A DNA stretch of 6,921 nt from Labilithrix luteola (GTDB taxonomy: Bacteria; Myxococcota_A; Polyangia; Polyangiales; Polyangiaceae), in NCBI GenBank assembly GCA_026225435.1, contig JAMFST010000608.1, forward strand, positions 1 to 6,921, given 5' to 3'. Below are positions 1 to 6,101 of the stretch, piece after piece (position 1 is the stretch's first letter; each line of letters begins with the position of its first letter). The position numbers and the translations under genes were made by a program. The notes beneath the pieces are model-generated. The model saw nothing but the letters and a program-made list of their open reading frames with translations. It ran no database searches and was not told the DNA's origin.

Positions 1-87
1 GATGAACGGCCCGACGCGCACCGCGCGGCTGTAGCCGACCGTGGGCTCCCAGGGGGCCGTGGATTCGATGATCTGCCGCTTGGCCAT
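1..87 (-). CDS. RidA/YjgF-family protein, N-terminal 29 codons only
   Basis: Read on the minus strand from the ATG at 87-85, the frame stays open to the window edge and gives 29 residues starting MAKRQIIESTAPWEPTVGYS and continuing with RAVRVGPFI. The segment PWEPTVGYSRAVRVG matches the usual N-terminus of RidA-family proteins (small trimeric enamine/imine deaminases that remove reactive 2-aminoacrylate, plus relatives of unknown role), where a phrase like 'PWE..VGYSRAVRVG' leads into the first beta strands. The catalytic part, including the conserved arginine of true RidA, lies outside the window, so deaminase activity cannot be judged. There is no separable Shine-Dalgarno sequence: AGGA abuts the ATG directly. 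A -10-like TAGAAT lies 7 bases upstream of the ATG, so the transcript may be leaderless. The gene is divergent from the chemosensory operon, with 31 bases between start codons. Family assignment is fairly sure; the exact subfamily is unknown. Confidence 0.8.
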   Translation of the reverse strand, partial: MAKRQIIESTAPWEPTVGYSRAVRVGPFI

Positions 88-118
88 TCCTATATTCTAA
101 CCTAGCCCCCGCGCATCC
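88..118. promoter_or_regulatory. Divergent intergenic promoter with overlapping -10-like boxes
   Basis: This 31-base gap contains the only clearly AT-rich run noticed in the window (about 86-105). On the plus strand TATATT at 91-96 matches TATAAT at 5 of 6 positions and would start transcription near 103, about 16 bases before the regulator's ATG at 119. On the minus strand TAGAAT, occupying 99-94, also matches 5 of 6 and would place the start at or next to the first base of the ridA-like ATG. The two boxes share bases 94-96. Neither has a good -35 box: the best plus-strand candidate is ATGATC at 68-73 with a 17-base spacer, matching 3 of 6, and lies inside the ridA-like coding region. The absence of -35 boxes suggests weak or activator-dependent promoters. 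The call rests on pattern matching alone. Confidence 0.5.
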
Positions 119-1720
119 ATGGCCCGAATCCTCGTCGTCGACGACAGCGCGACCCTGCGCAAGGTGGTCGCCTCCATCCTGATGCGTCACGGCCATGACG
201 CCGACGTGGCCGCCGATGGGCTCGAGGGGATCGAGCGGCTGCGGACCAAGGGGCCCTACCAGCTGGTGCTCCTCGACTTCGTGATGCCGAAGATGAACGG
301 CTACCAGTTCTGCCGCGTGCTGCGGGAAGACGAGGCGCTCTGCGCCCAGCCGGTCATCCTGATGAGCGCGAAATCCGACAAGATTCGCGAGACGTTCGTG
401 CGCCAGACCGGGGCGCTCGACGCCATCAGCAAGCCGTTCGACGCGCAGGCGCTGGTGGTGGTGGTCGACAACGCGCTGCGGCGTGTGGAGCGGGGGCACC
501 AGAGCCAGTCGCGCATCACGCTGGAGCCGGAGGAGCCGGTGAGCCTCGCGCCGCCGAGCCTCGAGGACACGCAGGCACGGGTGGCGGCGGCGCTGGGGGA
601 AGAGCTGGGCCGTGCGCTCTCGTCGGCACCCCCGCCGCCGACCGCGCCGCAGGCGTCTCCGCTGCCGGCCGCGGGGCAACCGCCGTCGTCGTTCGCCTCG
701 ACGGCCAACGTGCGCAGCCTGGCCGGCTCGCTCGAATCGCTGCTCACTCCCGAGGTCCTGCAGAAGCTCGCCGGCACGCTCAAGAGCCTCGAGGTGACCG
801 AGCCGCCGCCGCTGCTCGAGGGCGATCTCGCCGTCATCCCCGTGGGCGCGGTTCTCCAGCTGATCCAGATGGAGCGGCTCACCGGCGTGCTCACCGTGCG
901 CCGGGGCGATCCGCCGAAGCCGACCGACGCGCCGGTGGAGGTGACCATCACCATGCGCCTCGGCCTGGTGGACCTGGCGCAGTCGAAGGGGACGACGACC
1001 GACGAGTTCCGTCTCGGGCGCCACTTCCTCGAGGCGGGGCTGACCACGCCGACGGACATCGGCATCCTCGTCTCCGGCGGAGAGCTGGACATGCCGCCGG
1101 AGCTGAACACCGGCGCGACCCCGGCGATCGGCGTCGAGGCGAGCGATCTCGATGACGCCGGCGATCACGACACGGCGTCGTTCCCGCGCTTGCCGGCGCG
1201 CACGGTCACCGAGCCGGTGAGCGTGGTCGACGATCCGTACGACGGCGAGGCGCCGCTCCTCGGCGATCAGCTGCTGCGCTACGGGCGCATCTCCAAGGAG
1301 CAGCTGAAGCTCGCGCTCACGCGGCAATCGAGCGAGCTGCTCTACGAGGTGCTCCGCTGGACCCACGGGCGCTTCGAGCTGCGCAAGAAGACCGCCTCGG
1401 GCTCGGCCCGCCGCGCGAAGCTCGGGCTCGCGGTCCCCAGCGTGGTGATGGAAGGCTTCCGCCGCGTCGACGAGTGGCGCCTGCTGGAGAAGAAGCTGGG
1501 GAGCTTCGACGACGTCCTCCTGCGCGACGAGGTGGCGCTCTCGGCGCTGGCGAACAGCGGCGACGACACCATCGAGAAGGTGGAGCGCACCGTGCTCGAG
1601 GCCATCGACGCCAAGCGCTCGATCCGCGAGGTGGTCGCCGCCAGCCACCTGTCCAGCTTCGACGCCTGTCGCGTGCTGGTGCAGCTGCTCGAGGCGCGCC
1701 TGGTGCGGCGGACGCCGTGA
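119..1720 (+). CDS. Response regulator: receiver domain + PATAN (DUF4388) output
   Basis: This 533-residue protein opens with a complete CheY-like receiver (residues 1-123): acidic pair D8/D9, phosphoacceptor D53 in LLDFVMPKMNG, S83 at the switch position and K105 in SKPF. A Pro/Ala-rich linker (about 137-230) follows, then a PATAN/DUF4388 region starting at LEGDL (233) with the characteristic VLQLIQMERLTGVLTVRR. Two short motifs, LGRHFLEAGL (299-308) and LLGDQLLRYGRISKEQL (380-396), resemble the helical pieces seen in MshEN/GspE N-terminal domains. Between them is an acidic, low-complexity stretch (about 316-378). LYEVLRWTHGRFELRK (408-423) is the second PATAN signature. Residues about 453-533 are a helical, winged-helix-like C-terminus typical of these proteins. 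There is no DNA-binding or enzymatic domain. As first gene of the operon and the only receiver visible, it is the presumed target of the CheA at 2962. PATAN regulators in cyanobacteria act on type IV pilus machinery; such a role here is inference. The start at 119 gives the canonical MARILVVDD opening, although no Shine-Dalgarno sequence precedes it. Confidence 0.93.
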   Translation: MARILVVDDSATLRKVVASILMRHGHDADVAADGLEGIERLRTKGPYQLVLLDFVMPKMNGYQFCRVLREDEALCAQPVILMSAKSDKIRETFVRQTGALDAISKPFDAQALVVVVDNALRRVERGHQSQSRITLEPEEPVSLAPPSLEDTQARVAAALGEELGRALSSAPPPPTAPQASPLPAAGQPPSSFASTANVRSLAGSLESLLTPEVLQKLAGTLKSLEVTEPPPLLEGDLAVIPVGAVLQLIQMERLTGVLTVRRGDPPKPTDAPVEVTITMRLGLVDLAQSKGTTTDEFRLGRHFLEAGLTTPTDIGILVSGGELDMPPELNTGATPAIGVEASDLDDAGDHDTASFPRLPARTVTEPVSVVDDPYDGEAPLLGDQLLRYGRISKEQLKLALTRQSSELLYEVLRWTHGRFELRKKTASGSARRAKLGLAVPSVVMEGFRRVDEWRLLEKKLGSFDDVLLRDEVALSALANSGDDTIEKVERTVLEAIDAKRSIREVVAASHLSSFDACRVLVQLLEARLVRRTP

Positions 1721-2145
1721 GCCTCTACGGCGAGGCGACGCGCGGCGGCGTCATCGTCCGCGTGGGGGAGCGGCACTACGTCCTCGCGGAGGAGAACGTG
1801 CTGCGCGTGGTCCCCTGTCCGCCGGTGCAGCGGGTGCCGGGGTCGCCGCCGGAGCTGATGGGGATCGCGATGGACGGCGGCGAGGTGCTGCCGGTGCTGG
1901 CGCTGGCGACGATCGAGCCGGGGGCGCCGGTGGGGGCGTTGCTGGTCTGCCAGTCGATGGGCGAGCCGCTCGGGCTCACGGGGCTCGAGGTGGTGGAGAG
2001 CGGCTTCTTCCGCCCGGCGCCGGCGCTGCACACGCCGGGGGCGGTGATCTGGCACGGCGAGGTGATCGATCCGCTCGATCTGGTGTCGCTGCTCAACTGC
2101 GTGCAGCCCGGCACTTGGGCTGGCACGTCAGGGCAGCTACCGTAG
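1717..2145 (+). CDS. cheW: CheW-like chemosensory adaptor, divergent
   Basis: The predicted product has 142 residues, the usual size of a single CheW domain, a double beta barrel that bridges receptor and CheA. The recognisable part runs from about residue 12 (VIVRVGERHYVLAEENVLRV) through PPVQRVPGSPPELMGI and EVLPVLAL, equivalent to the CheW segment that ends in NLRG.ilPVvDL. The usual NLRG is replaced by AMDG, and the C-terminal half is weakly conserved but ends in an expected VIDPLDLVSLL strand/helix. The GTG start at 1717 overlaps the regulator's TGA as GTGA, and GGCGGA at 1707-1712 may serve as a weak ribosome site. The frame is open further upstream, but those codons lie inside the regulator gene and encode arginine/alanine-rich, non-CheW sequence. 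A cytoplasmic adaptor linking the receptor at 2150 to the kinase at 2962 is the natural role. It could be a degenerate scaffold rather than a fully functional CheW. Confidence 0.85.
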   Translation: MSLYGEATRGGVIVRVGERHYVLAEENVLRVVPCPPVQRVPGSPPELMGIAMDGGEVLPVLALATIEPGAPVGALLVCQSMGEPLGLTGLEVVESGFFRPAPALHTPGAVIWHGEVIDPLDLVSLLNCVQPGTWAGTSGQLP

Positions 2146-2149
2146 CGCC

Positions 2150-2965
2150 ATGGCGCAAGACGGGAAGACACGGCTGTTCCGCATGCTGCGACGCGCGGCG
2201 GCACCGGCGGGCAGGCTGGCCGGCGGCGGTCGCGGCGGTCGGAACGCGGCCGAGGAGAACGCGCTCTGGCTGGCGCACGAGCGCGCCGGAGAGGCGACCC
2301 GCGCCGCCGCCGAGGCGGCGCAGCAGGCGACCACCTCGCTCGCCAAGGGGCGCAGCGCCAGTGACGCCGCGCTCGATCGCGCCCGCGCGTTGCTCCTGCG
2401 ATCGCAGGAGGCGACGGCGCGGGCGACCCGTCTGTCGGAGGTCTTCGAGCGGCTCGGGCTGGTGGCGCTGAACGCGGGGCTCGAAGGCTCGCGCCTCGGC
2501 GAAGGGGCCGGCCGTCCGCTCTCGCTCCTCTCCGACGAGGTGCGCACGCACGCGGCGCGCGGAGGCGATCTCTCGCGCGAGCTGGGGACCGCGCTGGGCG
2601 AGCTGGCGATGGAGCTGTCGCAGCTGCAGACCCACGTGGAGCGCGCGGTCGAGGCCGCGCTCGAGGCGGTGCAGGCGACCTCGCGGGCGACCAGCTCGTC
2701 GTCGGTGGCGCAGACCGCGCTCGGGGAGATCGGCGAGCGGGTCAAGAAGACCACCGGCAGCGATCCGGAGACGGCGCGCACCCTGGCGGAGGCGGCCGAG
2801 CACGCGCGCCACCTGGTCACTTCGCTCGGCGCCCTCAGCGGCAAGGCGCCGCGCGGCCTGGTGATGGCGTCGCTCCGTCCGGTGCTCGAGCCGCTCCTCC
2901 GCCTGCTCGACGACGACGACAGCGCCGCCTCGGGCGATGGGGAGGACGAAGGGGACACGGCATGA
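2150..2965 (+). CDS. Soluble MCP-like chemoreceptor signalling protein
   Basis: The 271-residue product has no membrane segment, sensor domain or HAMP. It is an Ala/Glu/Arg-rich coiled coil built around a receptor hairpin tip at about 98-132. Aligned by hand to E. coli Tsr, ALNA (106-109), E112, R115, the turn GE (117-118) and DEVR (129-132) match Tsr ALNA, E385, R388, G390/E391 and EVR 402-404. The usual QTN before the tip is RLG, and there is one extra residue in the turn. About 85 residues lie on each side, consistent with a short hairpin. Residues 1-31 carry eight Lys/Arg against one acidic residue, and the C-terminus (254-271) is strongly acidic. No CheR-docking pentapeptide is seen. A partial methylation-like site lies at Q58/Q59. 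The start is 4 bases after the CheW stop, with no nearby Shine-Dalgarno sequence, so coupled re-initiation is likely. It is the presumed input of the pathway; the signal is unknown. Confidence 0.82.
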   Translation: MAQDGKTRLFRMLRRAAAPAGRLAGGGRGGRNAAEENALWLAHERAGEATRAAAEAAQQATTSLAKGRSASDAALDRARALLLRSQEATARATRLSEVFERLGLVALNAGLEGSRLGEGAGRPLSLLSDEVRTHAARGGDLSRELGTALGELAMELSQLQTHVERAVEAALEAVQATSRATSSSSVAQTALGEIGERVKKTTGSDPETARTLAEAAEHARHLVTSLGALSGKAPRGLVMASLRPVLEPLLRLLDDDDSAASGDGEDEGDTA

Positions 2966-5145
2966 GCGCGGTGGACCCGGAGCTCCAGCGGCTCCTCGTC
3001 CTCGAGCTCGAACGTCACCTGGTGACGCTCGCCGCGGAGACGGATCTCGAAGCTTCACGACGGGCGCTGCACGCGCTCAAGGGGTCGGCCGGTCTCGCCG
3101 GCGAGCGCGCGCTCGCCGAGGCGCTCCAGCGGCTCGAGCGACGGCTGCGCGAGTCGGATCACAACGCGGTCGCCGACGCCGCCGAGGTGGTGCGGACCGC
3201 GATCCATCGCCTGACCCGCGGCGCCTCGGCCATCGAGGAGGACTGGCCCATCCCGCCGCCCAGCCTCCTGCCGCGGGCCATCGATCCGCTGGTGCGCGCG
3301 CAGTACAGCGCGGAGATCGCCGACCGCCTGGCGCAGATCGACGAGGCGCTTTCGCACGAGAGCGATCCCATCGACGCCGTCACCACGATCTTCCGCCAGG
3401 TGCACACGATGAAGGGGGCGGCTGGCGCGGTCGGCGACGAGCCGCTCGGCTGGTTCTGCCACGGCCTCGAGGACCTCCTGCGGAGCGCGACCAGCAGCCG
3501 CGAAGGGGCGCTCGCCGCGCTGCGCGAGACGTCCCGCTGGCGCGCCGTCATGGGCGGCCTGCTCGACGATCCGGAGGCAGCTCTGCGCACGCTGCGCGTC
3601 GGGGCGGTGCGCTCGCGACCGAGCAGCATCGCGCCGCGCTTCACCTCGTCGATCGCCACCGCGCCGCTCTCGAGCCTCGGTCGCGAGAGCCGCGATTCGC
3701 GAGAGCCGGAGGAGCGGACCAGCTACGGCGCGGGGCCGGACGCCGAGCCGACCATCCGCGTCGCGGCGGCCGCCGTCGATCGCCTGCTCGACAGCGTGGT
3801 CACCCAGGACGGGGTGCGCGAGTCGATCGCCACGCAAGGCGACCGCGCGCGCGAAGGGGCGCGCCTGGCGCGGCGGCTGCGCACCGATCTGATCGACGCG
3901 CTCCGGCTCATCGGGCCGGCGCGTCCCTGGGGAGCGCCAGCCGCGGCCTTGCGCCGGATCGAGGCGGCCGCCTCGCAGCTGACGACGATGGCGGACGAGC
4001 ACGAGCGCGCCAGCACCGACCTCCGCCACGCCGACCAGGCGCTGCGCGAGGGGGCGCACTCGGTGAGCCGCGAGCTGTCGACCATGCGCCTGACGCCGAT
4101 CAAGCGGCTCTTCGCCCGCATGGCCTCGGCAGTCGAATCCGAGGCGCGGAGGACCGATCGCGCGGTGGCGGTGCGCACGTTCGGGGCCGACGAGACGGTG
4201 GACCGTCGGCTGGCCGAGGCGCTGGTCGAGCCTTGCTTGCAGCTTGCACGTAATGCCGCCGCCCATGGCATCGAGCCGACCGCGGTGCGCGAGGCGAACG
4301 GCAAGCCCGGCGTGGGCACGCTGACGCTCTCGGCCCGGCGCCTCGGCGGGAGGCTGGTGCTCACCATCTCCGACGACGGCGCCGGAGTCGACGTGGCCGC
4401 GGTGCGCGAGCGGGCCATCGCCTCGGGGCAGGTCACGCGCGCGCTCGCCCAGGCGGCCGACGACAACACGCTCCTGGCGCTCCTCTTCCTGCCCGGGTTC
4501 TCCACGCGCGACTCCTCCGATCTGCTCGCCGGGCGAGGCATCGGGCTCGATCTCGCGCTCGCCTCGGTGCAGAAGCTCGGCGGCGCCATCCGCCTTTCGA
4601 GCCGGCAAGGCGAGGGGTTCGAGGCGCGCGTCGAGGTGCCCGTCGAGAGCGGCCTGGCGACCATCCTGTGGGTGCGCGCGGGCGATCTCGAGCTCGGTCT
4701 CCTGGCCGCCTCCACCAAGCGGGTCGGCTTCAACGAGGACGAGGGGCGCGCTCGCGTGGCGCACCTCGCCGCCTGCCTCGAGCCGCGTCCGAACGCGCCG
4801 TCGCGCTACGCGATCGAGCTGCACCTGGGCGAGGCCGCCCGCCGTCGAGGAGACGACGCGAGCCCGGTCATCGTCGGCGTCGACGAGGTGGGGCGCATGG
4901 AGGACGTGCTGGTGCGCCCGCTCTCCCCGCGGCTGGCGGCGCTCGGGCCGTACGCTGGCATCATCGTTCGCGGCGACGGCTCGGTGCGCTTCGCCATCGA
5001 CCCCTTCGCCCTCGCTCCCCGGGCGCGCGCCCTCGGTCGCGTCCCGGACGGTCGCACCAGCGAGTTCCCCGGAGGCCCACCGGCGCTCCCCTCGGGGCTG
5101 TTACCGCTCGATCCGGTGCGCGATCCCGGCGGGGATCCATGGTGA
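2962..5145 (+). CDS. cheA: CheA-type histidine kinase with two N-terminal HPt domains
   Basis: The 727-residue kinase has HPt1 at about 1-88 (H37 in HALKGSAG) and HPt2 at about 107-205 (H148 in HTMKGAAG), both with intact phosphorylatable histidine and KG. An Arg/Ser-rich linker follows (about 215-262), then a long helical P3 dimerisation region (about 268-395, containing MRLTPIKRLFARM). The ATPase domain has N box N431/H435 (RNAAAHGIE), G1 box DDGAG (471-475), F box FLPGFST (509-515) and G2 box GRGIGLD (524-530), so it should be catalytically active. A divergent CheW-like P5 domain lies at about 563-686, followed by a Pro/Gly-rich tail. There is no recognisable P2 (CheY-binding) domain and no C-terminal receiver. 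The ATG overlaps the receptor's TGA as ATGA and is preceded by GAAGGGG at 2948-2954, seven bases away. It probably phosphorylates the PATAN regulator of the same operon, as it is the only receiver here. Confidence 0.94.
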   Translation: MSAVDPELQRLLVLELERHLVTLAAETDLEASRRALHALKGSAGLAGERALAEALQRLERRLRESDHNAVADAAEVVRTAIHRLTRGASAIEEDWPIPPPSLLPRAIDPLVRAQYSAEIADRLAQIDEALSHESDPIDAVTTIFRQVHTMKGAAGAVGDEPLGWFCHGLEDLLRSATSSREGALAALRETSRWRAVMGGLLDDPEAALRTLRVGAVRSRPSSIAPRFTSSIATAPLSSLGRESRDSREPEERTSYGAGPDAEPTIRVAAAAVDRLLDSVVTQDGVRESIATQGDRAREGARLARRLRTDLIDALRLIGPARPWGAPAAALRRIEAAASQLTTMADEHERASTDLRHADQALREGAHSVSRELSTMRLTPIKRLFARMASAVESEARRTDRAVAVRTFGADETVDRRLAEALVEPCLQLARNAAAHGIEPTAVREANGKPGVGTLTLSARRLGGRLVLTISDDGAGVDVAAVRERAIASGQVTRALAQAADDNTLLALLFLPGFSTRDSSDLLAGRGIGLDLALASVQKLGGAIRLSSRQGEGFEARVEVPVESGLATILWVRAGDLELGLLAASTKRVGFNEDEGRARVAHLAACLEPRPNAPSRYAIELHLGEAARRRGDDASPVIVGVDEVGRMEDVLVRPLSPRLAALGPYAGIIVRGDGSVRFAIDPFALAPRARALGRVPDGRTSEFPGGPPALPSGLLPLDPVRDPGGDPW

Positions 5146-5588
5146 GCGGTGTGCGCATCGAGCCGATGCAGGTGGCCGATCTGCCGGAGGTGGTGGCCAT
5201 CGAGCGCGCCGCCTTCGGCGAGAAGAACCGCGACGAGAAGCACTTCCTCGAGGAGATGGGGCGCCCGTGGTCGCGTCTGTGGGTGGTGCGCGACGAGGAC
5301 TCCGCGGTGCGCGGCTTCCTCCTCTCGTGGGTAGTGACCGACGAGCTGCAGATCCTCGACGTGGCGGTCGATCCCCAGGTGCGCCGTCGTGGCCTCGGCC
5401 TCGCCTTGATGCACCACACCTTCGCCGACGCGCGCGTCTCCGAGATCCGCCTGGTGCTCCTCGAGGTCCGCGCCTCGAACCTCGCTGCGCTCACCTTGTA
5501 CGAGCGCCTCGGTTTCGAGCGGACCCGCGTGCGGCGCAGCTACTACCCGGACGGCGAGGACGGGATCGAGATGCTCCTGCACCTTTGA
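5139..5588 (+). CDS. rimI: RimI-type GNAT N-terminal acetyltransferase
   Basis: The 149-residue GNAT protein has the layout of RimI, which acetylates the N-terminal alanine of ribosomal protein S18 using acetyl-CoA. Visible features are the acetyl-CoA pyrophosphate loop RRRGLG (82-87), the strand LLEVRASNLAALTLYERLGF (107-126) and the RimI-like C-terminus RRSYYPDGEDGIEM (132-145). E109 and Y121 sit at the equivalents of the E103 and Y115 catalytic residues known for enteric RimI, both offset by six. ATG at 5139 is chosen because GGGG at 5131-5134 precedes it with a 4-base gap; it overlaps cheA by 7 bases. GTG at 5142 (a GTGA overlap like the one at 1717) is an equally plausible start. It is tightly coupled to the chemosensory genes. 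Either it is a housekeeping gene riding in the operon, or it is a related acetyltransferase acting on an operon protein. Confidence 0.88.
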   Translation: MVSGVRIEPMQVADLPEVVAIERAAFGEKNRDEKHFLEEMGRPWSRLWVVRDEDSAVRGFLLSWVVTDELQILDVAVDPQVRRRGLGLALMHHTFADARVSEIRLVLLEVRASNLAALTLYERLGFERTRVRRSYYPDGEDGIEMLLHL

Positions 5589-5613
5589 GCGACGGGACGA
5601 GCTGCGCCAGTGC

Positions 5614-5639
5614 CTCACCGGTGCACGGCTGCACGTGAG
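5614..5639 (+). terminator. Hairpin after the chemosensory operon, possible terminator without T-tract
   Basis: CTCAC (5614-5618) pairs with GTGAG (5635-5639), and inside it GTGCA (5621-5625) pairs with TGCAC (5630-5634) around the loop CGGC. A two-base bulge, CG, lies on the left arm. The hairpin begins about 25 bases after the rimI stop and lies before the secreted-protein genes. The bases that follow are CGGAAGCG rather than a run of T, so it is not a classical intrinsic terminator. It may attenuate, protect the 3' end, or be incidental. The rest of the 103-base gap (5589-5691) shows no convincing promoter. Confidence 0.35.
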
Positions 5640-5691
5640 CGGAAGCGCGGGGCGCACGAGCTGGTCCGCTCCTTGAAGAGACGACGGGAGC

Positions 5692-6090
5692 ATGCGCCTT
5701 CGCTCCGCCCTCATCGCCACCGCGCTGCTTCTTCCCGTTGCTCTGGTCTTCGGGGTCGAGTCGCCAGCCGACGCCGCCGCCCGCGCCAGCGTGTACGTGT
5801 ATTCCCCCGCTTCGAGCACCGTGCGGGTGCGCGTCTCGGAGGGGCCGAACAGCGAGTGCGACTCGAGCCAGAACGCGATGCGCTACGACGGCCCGATCCA
5901 GTCGGGCCAGACGCTCAAGGTGCCCATCTTCGGGCCGTGCGTGTGCGTCAGCAGCACCTCGACGTCGTTCCCCGACAGCGAGTGGAGCCAGGGGCAGCGC
6001 TTCTGCCCCGCGTCGGCGTACGGCTACGACAAATTCGCCCGGCGTCGCCTGCTCCCGTCGGACTTCACCGTTCGCCTCGACGGTCGGTGA
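5692..6090 (+). CDS. Small secreted four-cysteine protein, copy 1 (unknown family)
   Basis: I do not recognise this family. The 132-residue product starts with a clear Sec-type signal peptide (MRLR followed by a hydrophobic core to about residue 21, with a likely cleavage near the ADAAA stretch at 26-30). The mature part is about 100 residues, rich in Ser/Thr and alternating hydrophobics, as in VYVYSPASSTVRVRVSEGP, suggesting a small beta-sandwich. Four cysteines (C56, C83, C85, C105) follow the pattern C-x26-C-x-C-x19-C, with the strongly conserved block VPIFGPCVC between. They could form two disulfides in the periplasm or outside the cell; the CxC could alternatively bind metal. It ends in DFTVRLDGR. 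GGGAG lies one base before the ATG and GAAGAG 11 bases before it, so the ribosome site is ambiguous. The adjacent downstream gene is a paralogue. Confidence 0.8.
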   Translation: MRLRSALIATALLLPVALVFGVESPADAAARASVYVYSPASSTVRVRVSEGPNSECDSSQNAMRYDGPIQSGQTLKVPIFGPCVCVSSTSTSFPDSEWSQGQRFCPASAYGYDKFARRRLLPSDFTVRLDGR

Positions 6091-6101
6091 CGGGGGCCGG
6101 C
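6091..6101 (+). promoter_or_regulatory. Intergenic ribosome-binding site for the second secreted protein
   Basis: Only 11 bases separate the TGA of copy 1 (6088-6090) from the ATG at 6102. GGGGG at 6092-6096 lies five bases before that ATG and fits a Shine-Dalgarno site. This supports 6102 as the start over the upstream open frame, and indicates that the two paralogues share a transcript. Confidence 0.5.

Noticed and set aside
1474..1716. Upstream extension of the CheW frame into the regulator gene
   Set aside because: Encoded residues are Arg/Gly/Ala-rich and unlike CheW. The GTG at 1717 gives a normal-length CheW and a GTGA overlap.
2093..3058. Minus-strand frames of about 290-320 codons opposite the receptor gene
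   Set aside because: Two different antisense frames are open at once, both low-complexity Arg/Ser/Ala, while the plus frame encodes a clear receptor tip. They are shadows.
2937..4253. Plus-strand 438-codon frame overlapping the start of cheA
   Set aside because: Arg/Ala/Gly-rich with no domain. It overlaps cheA out of frame over its whole length, and cheA has the motifs.
3055..4824. Long minus-strand open frame (589 codons) opposite cheA
   Set aside because: Composition is Arg/Gly/His-rich with no recognisable domain, and it is the mirror of a gene with complete CheA motifs. Long antisense frames are expected at this GC content.
4806..5819. Minus-strand 337-codon frame across the cheA end, rimI and the gap
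   Set aside because: No domain or conserved motif, and it opposes the well-supported RimI protein.
5610..6101. Upstream extension of the second secreted protein's frame
   Set aside because: It would bury the signal peptide inside the protein and overlap copy 1 entirely. The ATG at 6102 has a ribosome site and a signal peptide.
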